NCBI GenBank assembly: GCA_029932675.1
Contig: JAOZPP010000094.1
Span: forward strand, 1 to 7,568
Direction of reading: 5' to 3'
DNA length: 7,568 bases
Source: a bacterium
GTDB lineage: Bacteria; SM23-81; DAOVCL01
Position numbers and translations under genes: made by a program. The notes beneath the pieces are model-generated. The model was not told the origin of the DNA. It saw only the letters and a program-made list of their open reading frames with translations, and did not search any database. This document shows positions 1 to 5,168 of this stretch, piece after piece; the first letter of the stretch is position 1, and each line of letters begins with the position of its first letter.

Positions 1-20
1 GAATCTGACGGCAATGGGTG

Positions 21-46
21 GGTGGCAGAATCGGGGTTCTGCCACC
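21..46. repeat. Perfect hairpin with TCGGGG loop
   Basis: A perfect 10-bp inverted repeat (21-30 GGTGGCAGAA, 37-46 TTCTGCCACC) encloses the 6-nt loop TCGGGG. The central 16 bases, 26-41, are identical to 2265-2280 in a second hairpin, while the outer arm bases differ in a compensating way. The same outer arms recur, with one change and a different loop, at 2221-2252. No T-run follows on either strand, so this is more likely an interspersed palindromic repeat than a terminator. Confidence 0.8.
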
Positions 47-80
47 TCAGTGATATTTTCTCCTTTTCCTAATTTCCATT

Positions 81-158
81 TTGGGAATCTGCGTCCACCC
101 GTTAAATAGTTTAGAGATAGATATCATCGCATTCCCAAGCTTGCTTTTATTTAACGGG
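81..158. repeat. Two interleaved inverted repeats (pseudoknot-like order)
   Basis: TTGGGAAT at 81-88 is the perfect complement of ATTCCCAA at 131-138. CCCGTTAAATA at 98-108 is the perfect complement of TATTTAACGGG at 148-158. The arms run A-B-A'-B', so both pairings together would form a pseudoknot rather than nested stems. It may be a structured RNA or two overlapping repeat relics. Only the inverted repeats themselves are directly seen. Confidence 0.5.
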
Positions 159-255
159 GTCCATCCGCGGTTTATGAATATTTTGGGTTTATCCTGTCTA
201 AAAATGGAAGTCCCGATACTGTCAGGTTAGCAAATTTGCTTCTCAATAGATCGGC

Positions 256-1377
256 CTATATCTCCATCTCGTAAATACGGTATTTTTTGTAGAGCCTTCC
301 TCCTACAGCGGAGTCAAAGCTGTTTATCAGGTCGTTGTCCTCCAGGTTCCAGGAGAGCTCACACCAACGATAACCGAGCTTAGTAGCTGCCTTCTCAGTT
401 TCGTAATAAAGGACCAAACTTATCCCCTTGCCCCAATACTCCCTTTTTATGCCAAAGACCAGAGCCCTCAAACCATCTATCTTCTTCCGATAGTAGAGGA
501 ACTTGGCAATCCCCCAAGGAGTTAACCTTCCATTGAGCCTCTTTAAAACCTGATTGTAGTCGGGGACAGTCACCCCCACCCCGACCGGTTCCCCTTTTAC
601 CTCAGCAAAGAGAACCAGCTCTGGGACGGCGATGGGCTTGAGCCTTTTGGCCATAAGGTCCATCTCCGCATCGGTCATCGGGACAAATCCCCAGTTTCTC
701 TCCCAGGCGGAGTTGTAAATCTCCTTGATTAGCTCCACTTCCCCCTTTAGATGGCTCATATCCAAAGGCCGTACAACCAAACCCTCTCTTCTCTTTACCC
801 TCTCCACCAACCTCTCAACCCTTTCCGGGATGCCATCCTTGGCCTCCTTCAAGAAGGCATAGAGGTCTTTGGCCTTGTGGAAGCCATAGGCCTCCATAAA
901 CTCAAGGTAGTATGGGGGATTGTAGGGCATCATAATGACCGGCGGAGTATCAAATCCCTCCAAGAGGAAGGCACACTCGTCGTTCATACTCAGGTTCATT
1001 GGACCCCTCAAGAGGCTCATATCCTTCCCTTGACACCAAACCTTCACTCTATCCAAAAGGAATTTGGCCACGCGGTATTCAGGAACTACCTCAAAAAAGC
1101 CCAAAAAGCCTGTCTTCTCCTGATGAAACTGGTTGTGATTATGGTCGATAATGCCCACTATCCTCCCCAGGGTCTGGTCATCCCTGCGGGCCAAAAAGAG
1201 CTCCACCTCCGCGTGCTGGAGGAATGGGTTTTTCCGCAAAGAAAACATTGACTTAACCTCCCGGCGCAGGGGAGGAACCCAATTGGGGTCATCCCTATAG
1301 ATCCTCCAGGGCAAATTGAGAAAATCCCTGAAGTCCTTCCTTGATTCCACCCTTTGCACTCTCACAACTCCCTTCAT
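256..1377 (-). CDS. YghO-like GNAT-fold N-acetyltransferase domain protein
   Basis: This 373-residue protein resembles the YghO-type GNAT-fold family, whose members are usually 370-400 residues; no substrate is established that I know of. The N-terminal stretch with LPWRIYRDDPNWVPPL (about 22-37) is typical of this family. The C-terminal half (about 200-373) looks like a GNAT domain. VLFAEVKGEPVGVGVTVPD (255-273) forms the central strands, and GIKREYWGKGISLVLYYE (309-326) sits where the acetyl-CoA pyrophosphate loop and following helix belong. The ATG at 1377 is preceded by GGAGAGAAG, a good ribosome binding site lying inside the end of the tetR gene. The start overlaps the tetR stop by 4 bp (ATGA), so the two are probably co-transcribed and translationally coupled. 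Its substrate could be an amine or a lipid-related acyl acceptor; nothing in the sequence decides this. Confidence 0.85.
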   Translation of the reverse strand: MKGVVRVQRVESRKDFRDFLNLPWRIYRDDPNWVPPLRREVKSMFSLRKNPFLQHAEVELFLARRDDQTLGRIVGIIDHNHNQFHQEKTGFLGFFEVVPEYRVAKFLLDRVKVWCQGKDMSLLRGPMNLSMNDECAFLLEGFDTPPVIMMPYNPPYYLEFMEAYGFHKAKDLYAFLKEAKDGIPERVERLVERVKRREGLVVRPLDMSHLKGEVELIKEIYNSAWERNWGFVPMTDAEMDLMAKRLKPIAVPELVLFAEVKGEPVGVGVTVPDYNQVLKRLNGRLTPWGIAKFLYYRKKIDGLRALVFGIKREYWGKGISLVLYYETEKAATKLGYRWCELSWNLEDNDLINSFDSAVGGRLYKKYRIYEMEI

Positions 1378-1952
1378 CTTCTCTCCAATCCCCTGAGGAG
1401 CACCCTCAGGAGGGCTTCTAAGTTATCCTCCGTCCAAATCCCCTCCTCTAAGGCCAGGGAGTATTCTAACCCCCTCAGGGAGGAGACTATAGCCAGGGCA
1501 GTCAGAGGAAGGTTCTCTACCGAGAAGATGGCCTTGCGGACACCCTCTTCCAGAATGGATTTGACTATCTTTAGCTCCTCCTCAAAGCTCTCCCTTCTGG
1601 CCTTTTCAATGACGGAGTATCTCTCTAAGTATTTATCCCGCAAGGCACCGTAATAATTAGATAGTCGGACCAGGTACTTTAGCTTGGTAAGCAGAAAGGC
1701 CTTGAGCTTCCCCTGGGGGGAGTCCTCCCTGTTTATCGCCTCCCAGACCTTTTTCTTCAGGAACTCCCTCTCCTCCTCGATCACCTCGGCAAATATCCTC
1801 TCCTTACTCTCAAAGTAGTGGTAGATGGTTCCCTTGCCGATGCGGGCAAATCTGGCGATCTCCTCCACGGTGGTCTTCTTCAAGCCGAATCTGGCGAAGA
1901 GGTCCCGGGAGACCCTGAGGATAAGCTCCTTTTTATTTGTTTGCAGATCCAT
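1374..1952 (-). CDS. TetR/AcrR-family transcriptional regulator
   Basis: This 192-residue protein has the usual TetR length. The N-terminal DNA-binding domain spans about residues 7-53. ILRVSRDLFARFGLKKTTVEEIA (11-33) covers helices 1-2, and ARIGKGTIYHYFESKERIFAEVI (36-58) covers the recognition helix and its conserved tail. Residues 60-192 form the variable, all-helical ligand-binding and dimer domain, so the effector cannot be read; acyl-CoA or a hydrophobic compound is common in the family. The frame stays open upstream to 2141, but that extension is composed of promoter and repeat DNA, so I take the ATG at 1952. No clear Shine-Dalgarno precedes it. Palindromic ACCAAT/ATTGGT elements surround the start and the promoter, which suggests autorepression. 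It overlaps the GNAT gene by 4 bp. Confidence 0.9.
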   Translation of the reverse strand: MDLQTNKKELILRVSRDLFARFGLKKTTVEEIARFARIGKGTIYHYFESKERIFAEVIEEEREFLKKKVWEAINREDSPQGKLKAFLLTKLKYLVRLSNYYGALRDKYLERYSVIEKARRESFEEELKIVKSILEEGVRKAIFSVENLPLTALAIVSSLRGLEYSLALEEGIWTEDNLEALLRVLLRGLERR

Positions 1953-2023
1953 TGGTAAATTCGACCAATTTGGTTTTATGGTCAATTTAAACAGTAAAAA
2001 AAAGTTGTCAACCAATTTTTTGG
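1951..2023. promoter_or_regulatory. Candidate TetR operators around the tetR promoter
   Basis: Several overlapping palindromes lie across the promoter. They are ATTGGT (1951-1956) with ACCAAT (1964-1969), the 11-bp palindrome ACCAATTTGGT (1964-1974), GACCA (1963-1967) with TGGTC (1979-1983), and CCAATTTTTTGG (2012-2023) beside the -35 box. The shared ACCAA/TTGGT half-site in divergent pairs is what a TetR dimer would bind. Sites over the start region and the -35 would block transcription, so autoregulation is inferred. Confidence 0.45.
1984..2011 (-). promoter_or_regulatory. Predicted sigma70-type promoter of the tetR-GNAT operon
   Basis: On the minus strand a consensus -35 box TTGACA (2011 to 2006) is followed after 16 bp by TAAATT (1989 to 1984) as the -10 box, which matches the consensus at four of six positions. 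A TG dinucleotide lies just upstream of the -10. Transcription would start near 1977, giving a leader of about 25 nt to the ATG at 1952. The placement fits the regulator start well. Confidence 0.55.
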
Positions 2024-2035
2024 CAAACCACTTTA

Positions 2036-2172
2036 ACCGCAAAGCTCGCAAAGTAGTCGCAGGGAACGCAAAGGTTTGAGTGTAAATTGCAATAATTTCA
2101 CCACGGACTATACACAACGCGGCAAAGCCGCAACCAAACAAGGGCCACGGATTACACCAATTACACCGATAG
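2036..2172. repeat. Degenerate intergenic repeat block (CGCAAAG and GGATTACACC words)
   Basis: CGCAAAG occurs three times (2038-2044, 2047-2053, 2067-2073). CCACGGA occurs twice (2101-2107, 2146-2152), the second followed by two ATTACACC words (2151-2158 and 2160-2167, the first being ATTACACC and the second TTACACC after a shared A). A small perfect hairpin GCGGC-AAA-GCCGC sits at 2119-2131. From memory, strings of this kind recur as non-coding filler in many environmental bacterial genomes. I see no coding signal, and the tetR frame crossing it is best regarded as accidental. Confidence 0.5.
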
Positions 2173-2220
2173 AACCCAAATGGATAAGAAAAAGTTCCTA
2201 TGCTCCATAAGCTCTCTTGT

Positions 2221-2433
2221 TGAGGTGACAGAACCTCTATTCTGCCACCTCACCTTTCTGCCGTCAGAATCGGGGTTCTGACGGCTCAGGGTGAACTTTT
2301 GTAGGTGCTGTCAGGGTTCTGCCCTGACGGGGGGTAGAAACCATTCTACCGCACTTTAGTGCGGGTTCAGGGCCTTGAGGCCCCTGGGCTTGATCCCCTA
2401 AAGCCCAGCAAAGGTCACCCCGGCTAAAACCGG
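2221..2433. repeat. Array of about eight consecutive short hairpins
   Basis: Nearly the whole segment is inverted repeat. Hairpins occur at 2221-2252 (13-bp arms, one mismatch, 6-nt loop), 2260-2285 (10 bp, loop TCGGGG), 2310-2328 (7 bp, 5-nt loop), 2333-2350 (7 bp, loop ACCA), 2349-2364 (7 bp, 2-nt loop), 2368-2386 (about 5 bp plus a bulged extension, loop TTGA), 2384-2408 (8 bp, 9-nt loop) and 2420-2433 (4 bp, loop CTAAAA). Arm sequences mostly differ from one hairpin to the next, so this is not a tandem duplication of one unit. It lies downstream of mlaD and upstream of tetR. Confidence 0.75.
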
Positions 2434-2560
2434 ATAGAAAAACTGTAGGGGTATGTCCGAGGGGAGCGGAAATAAATATCTGTCCCTGCCTGGTAGCTGC
2501 AGACCTCGGTCTTCCTCCTTTCACCACTTCCGAAATCACGGCTTCCATCCGAGATACCCA

Positions 2561-2583
2561 AAAATAGGAAGTGTCCCTATTTT
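2561..2583 (-). terminator. Weak intrinsic terminator at the end of mlaD
   Basis: An 8-bp inverted repeat (AAAATAGG 2561-2568, CCTATTTT 2576-2583) with a 7-nt loop overlaps the mlaD stop codon. On the minus-strand transcript the second arm ends in a run of five U. Only two G-C pairs stabilise the stem, so it may be inefficient. Its position right at the end of the operon supports a terminator role. Confidence 0.4.
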
Positions 2584-3550
2584 AAAAGATTTTTAGCTTA
2601 AAATACCTCTTCGGGTTCTTCTTGATGTCCTTGATCAGCTCGTCCAGATCCTTTATCGTTTGGCTGAGATCCTGGTAAAGCTCTTCATCCTGGGCCAACC
2701 TCCCGGCCGTCCCCTGGCCCCTCTCTATCCTCTCAGAGATAGAAGAAATCCTTCCCACCAACCCGGTGAGATTGGTATATAGTGTCGTATCTCTCACCAT
2801 CATGCCCAGGGTCCCCTCCCCCCGCTGCAGGCTATCGGAGAGGGAACTCAGGGAGACCAGGAGACTGCTGAGATTTTTATAGACTGCGGGATCGTTAAAA
2901 AGTTGGGCGATAGTTCCTTCTCCACCCTCCACTTTTCCTGCCAATCTTCTGGCCAAGGCCAAAACCTTATCCAGCCGAAAATAGATGGTTGTGTCGTTGA
3001 CCATCTTCCCTATGGTCCCCTCTCCCCGGTTTATCTTCTCGGCTATCTCCCTGGTGGATTTAGACATCGCTTTCAGATCATCGAAGACCTTAACCCCCTC
3101 CTCGATGATTTCCTCAATATCCACAGGGGTCGAACCCCGGAGATAATCCCCCGGCTGGAGAACAGGCTGATCTATGGAACCTAAGGTGATATTCACAAAC
3201 TTGTCCCCCAAAAGGCCCAGGGTCCCGATATGGGCCACGGAATCCCTCCTAATCCTTGGCTGTACCCGCCGGTTTATCTTCAGGCAAATCTCCACCTGCT
3301 TTCTCTCCAGCCCTTGAGGGAAATCTATGCTAATCACCTTCCCCACATTAAGCCCAGCCAGCCTCACCGGTGCTCCCACCTGTAGGCCGTTTACCCTATC
3401 CATTAAAACCCTGAGCTCATATCTCCTCTGAAAGAGACCCTGGTGTTTCCCGATGGATAATATCATCCCTGCCAGGAAGAGGATGCCCACAAAGATCAAA
3501 AAGCCAACCTTTAATTCCCGGGATGATAACCAATGCAAACTCTTTTTCAT
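2582..3550 (-). CDS. mlaD: MlaD-type MCE-domain protein of a phospholipid transporter
   Basis: This 322-residue protein has a short cytoplasmic N-terminus and one membrane anchor (about 14-33, VGFLIFVGILFLAGMILSIG). An MCE domain follows (about 43-125), with the typical stretches VNGLQVGAPVRLAGLNVGKV (53-72) and IGTLGLLGDKFVNITLGS (108-125). In the MCE family such proteins form hexameric rings that carry lipid between the inner membrane and the periplasm. The C-terminal third holds four repeats of exactly 34 residues, starting at 176, 210, 244 and 278 with G(E/Q)GT, and ends in NPKRYFKLKIF. It is longer than E. coli MlaD because of these repeats. The ATG overlaps the mlaF stop by one base (TAATG), so translation is probably coupled. 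The weak terminator at 2561-2583 follows. Confidence 0.9.
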   Translation of the reverse strand: MKKSLHWLSSRELKVGFLIFVGILFLAGMILSIGKHQGLFQRRYELRVLMDRVNGLQVGAPVRLAGLNVGKVISIDFPQGLERKQVEICLKINRRVQPRIRRDSVAHIGTLGLLGDKFVNITLGSIDQPVLQPGDYLRGSTPVDIEEIIEEGVKVFDDLKAMSKSTREIAEKINRGEGTIGKMVNDTTIYFRLDKVLALARRLAGKVEGGEGTIAQLFNDPAVYKNLSSLLVSLSSLSDSLQRGEGTLGMMVRDTTLYTNLTGLVGRISSISERIERGQGTAGRLAQDEELYQDLSQTIKDLDELIKDIKKNPKRYFKLKIF

Positions 3551-4281
3551 TATTTACCTGCCTGGTTGGAAATGAACTCTCTCACAAAGGGGATCTCCGT
3601 CCTCTTTAGCTCCTCCACCGTCCCTGAGGTCAAAATTCTTCCCTCATGGATCATTGCCAATCTGTCGGCGACCATATAGGCGTTGCGAATCTCATGGGTA
3701 ACCACCACGGAGGTCACCCCGAATTTGGTCTGCATCCTCCTGATCAATCTGTTTATCCTCTCTGCGGTAATGGGGTCAAGGCCGGTGGTTGGCTCGTCGT
3801 AAAGGATATACTCTGGCTCTAAGGCTAAAGCCCGGGCCAAGGCCACCCTTTTCTTCATCCCCCCGCTGAGATTGGAGGGCATCAGGTCCTCTGTCCCCTC
3901 CATCTCCACCAAGGCCAGTTTCTCGGCAACCTTCTCCGCAACCTGTGCCCTGTTTAGCTTGGTGTGCTCCCTCAAGGGATAGGCGACATTCTCTGCCACG
4001 GTGAGGGAATCAAAGAGGGCACCCCCCTGAAAGAGCATGCCAAATTTCTTTCTCACCTCAGTCATCCTTTCCTCTGAGATCTGGGAGGTATCCCTTCCGT
4101 CAATGATTATCTTGCCGGAATCCTGCCTCATCAACCCCAAGATGAGCTTCAAAAGGACGCTTTTACCACAACCACTCCTCCCCAAGACAACCAGCGTCTC
4201 GCCCTTGATCACGGATAGGGTCAACCCCTTAAGAACCTGCTTTTCGCCAAACGATTTATGGATGTCCAGAAGCTCAATCAT
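3550..4281 (-). CDS. mlaF: MlaF-type ABC transporter ATP-binding protein
   Basis: This 243-residue ATPase should power the MlaE permease in phospholipid transport at the cytoplasmic face of the inner membrane. All catalytic motifs are present: Walker A GRSGCGKS (34-41), Q-loop Q85 in LFQGGALFDSLTV, signature LSGGMKKR (138-145), Walker B YILYDEP (158-164) with D162 and E163, D-loop GLDP (167-170) and the switch histidine in VVVTHE (H196). LSGGMKKRVALARA and the GALFDSLTV stretch are characteristic of the MlaF/Mkl subgroup rather than generic importers. It starts 21 bp after mlaE, with AGGA six bases before the ATG, and overlaps mlaD by one base. Nothing looks degraded. Confidence 0.93.
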   Translation of the reverse strand: MIELLDIHKSFGEKQVLKGLTLSVIKGETLVVLGRSGCGKSVLLKLILGLMRQDSGKIIIDGRDTSQISEERMTEVRKKFGMLFQGGALFDSLTVAENVAYPLREHTKLNRAQVAEKVAEKLALVEMEGTEDLMPSNLSGGMKKRVALARALALEPEYILYDEPTTGLDPITAERINRLIRRMQTKFGVTSVVVTHEIRNAYMVADRLAMIHEGRILTSGTVEELKRTEIPFVREFISNQAGK

Positions 4282-4302
4282 AATAGTTCCTTCGCCTCTG
4301 GC

Positions 4303-5076
4303 TCAAGTATAGGTGAGAAAGGCCAAAAGGAGCTTCCCCAGGAAGAAGTCAACGATGAGGATGGAAATAGAGGAGACCACCACGGATCTGGTTGTTGCGC
4401 TACCCACCCCTTTTGTGCCCCCACTGGTGGTTAACCCATAATAACAACCCACTAAGGAGATGATAACCCCAAACACAATTGGTTTTATCACGCCGGTGAG
4501 GATATCGTCCATAGTCACGGCATCAAGCACGGTCTGCTTGTAAATCCCCGTGCTGACCCCTATACTCCAGAGGGAAAGCAGCCACCCCCCAAAAATGCCT
4601 ACGATATCCCCGATCACGGTCAGTACGGGGAGCATAACCACAGTAGCCACAATCCTGGTGGCCACAAGCTTTTTGATGGGGTTTGTCCCCAGGGCCCGCA
4701 GGGCATCTATCTGCTCGGTGACCTTCATCGATCCTATCTCCGCTGTTATCCCCGCCCCCACCCTGCCAGCAACCATCAGGGCCACCAAAACGGGCCCCAT
4801 CTCCCTGATCATAGAGGTACTCACCAAGTTGCCCACATACATCTTCGCCCCAAATTTGGCCATCACTATCCCGGACTGCAGGGCCAAAACCATACCGGTA
4901 AAGAGGGTGGTAAGGAAGACTATGGAGAGCGAATTGACCCCAATAGAGTCCATCTGCTCGACGATGTCCCCGAGGTAGGGGGGCCTTTTTATCCCATACC
5001 TGAGGGTTTTCAGGAAAAGCTCGCCCAAACCATAAAGGGCCCTGAGAAATCTAAAAAAAGCCCTCTCTTCTTTCAT
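4303..5076 (-). CDS. mlaE: MlaE-type ABC transporter permease
   Basis: This 257-residue integral membrane protein of the MlaE (DUF140) family matches the usual length of about 260. An amphipathic N-terminus (about 1-45) precedes several hydrophobic segments (about 48-69, 92-108, 143-171, 198-215 and 232-254). The family hallmark is the loop region REMGPVLVALMVAGRVGAGI (91-110) followed by TAEIGSMKVTEQIDALRALG (111-130). It would form the transmembrane core under the MlaD ring, with MlaF as its ATPase. The ATG at 5076 has a purine-rich AGAGGG about 13 bases upstream, rather far for a strong ribosome binding site. It is the first gene of the mlaEFD unit and lies 92 bp after the radical SAM stop, across a long inverted repeat. 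Confidence 0.93.
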   Translation of the reverse strand: MKEERAFFRFLRALYGLGELFLKTLRYGIKRPPYLGDIVEQMDSIGVNSLSIVFLTTLFTGMVLALQSGIVMAKFGAKMYVGNLVSTSMIREMGPVLVALMVAGRVGAGITAEIGSMKVTEQIDALRALGTNPIKKLVATRIVATVVMLPVLTVIGDIVGIFGGWLLSLWSIGVSTGIYKQTVLDAVTMDDILTGVIKPIVFGVIISLVGCYYGLTTSGGTKGVGSATTRSVVVSSISILIVDFFLGKLLLAFLTYT

Positions 5077-5100
5077 AAATAATCAGGTCCCTCTTCTTTT

Positions 5101-5158
5101 ACAATGAATTGAAAGGAATTGAAAAGCTTTTCCCCTTCTGTTCCTTTCAATTCTTTGT
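5101..5158. repeat. Long AT-rich inverted repeat upstream of mlaE
   Basis: The arm 5101-5118 pairs with 5141-5158 over 18 bases with a single T/T mismatch; the inner 13 bp (5106-5118 with 5141-5153) are perfect. The 22-base loop contains a perfect 12-bp palindrome, GAAAAGCTTTTC (5121-5132). The left arm also holds a near-tandem word, GAATTGAAAG then GAATTGAAAA. Neither strand has a following U-run. It sits between the radical SAM stop and the mlaE ribosome binding site. It could be a transcript-processing or attenuation hairpin, or an interspersed repeat. Confidence 0.65.
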
Positions 5159-5168
5159 AGTGGCAGTT

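Larger units (their letters stand above)
1..255. other. Intergenic stretch downstream of the GNAT gene
   Basis: I see no credible gene here. The stretch contains the hairpin at 21-46, two interleaved inverted repeats between 81 and 158, a degenerate repeat running 157-197, and a perfect 12-bp palindrome AGCAAATTTGCT at 229-240. The first bases (4-12, TCTGACGGC) resemble the right arm of the hairpin at 2260-2285, so another copy may be cut by the window edge. No clear intrinsic terminator for the GNAT gene is visible, because the 229-240 palindrome has no following U-run on the minus strand. Confidence 0.6.
1953..2581. other. Long intergenic region between mlaD and tetR
   Basis: These 629 bases hold no credible gene. 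The 94-codon open frame on the minus strand at 2264-2548 lies across a dense array of hairpins and has a low-complexity, G/P/R-rich product. From low to high coordinates the region holds the tetR promoter and operators, a degenerate repeat block (2036-2172), a hairpin array (2221-2433), about 120 bases with no feature I can name, and a weak terminator at the mlaD stop. Confidence 0.7.

Noticed and set aside
229-240. Terminator for the GNAT gene
   Set aside because: The palindrome AGCAAATTTGCT has no loop of useful size and no U-run after it on the minus strand.
1953-2141. N-terminal extension of the TetR protein
   Set aside because: The extension translates promoter, operator and repeat DNA. 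The TetR family starts a few residues before its first helix, which fits the ATG at 1952.
2221-2433. CRISPR array
   Set aside because: The hairpins have unlike sequences and lengths, with no constant repeat and no regular spacers.
2264-2548. A 94-codon minus-strand open frame downstream of mlaD
   Set aside because: It runs through several perfect hairpins, has a low-complexity product with no recognisable motif, and its composition follows the palindromes rather than codon use of the neighbours.
2449-2559. Inverted repeat GGGTAT / ATACCC
   Set aside because: Only six bases pair perfectly over a 99-base gap, and the extension is interrupted by mismatches, so chance is likely.
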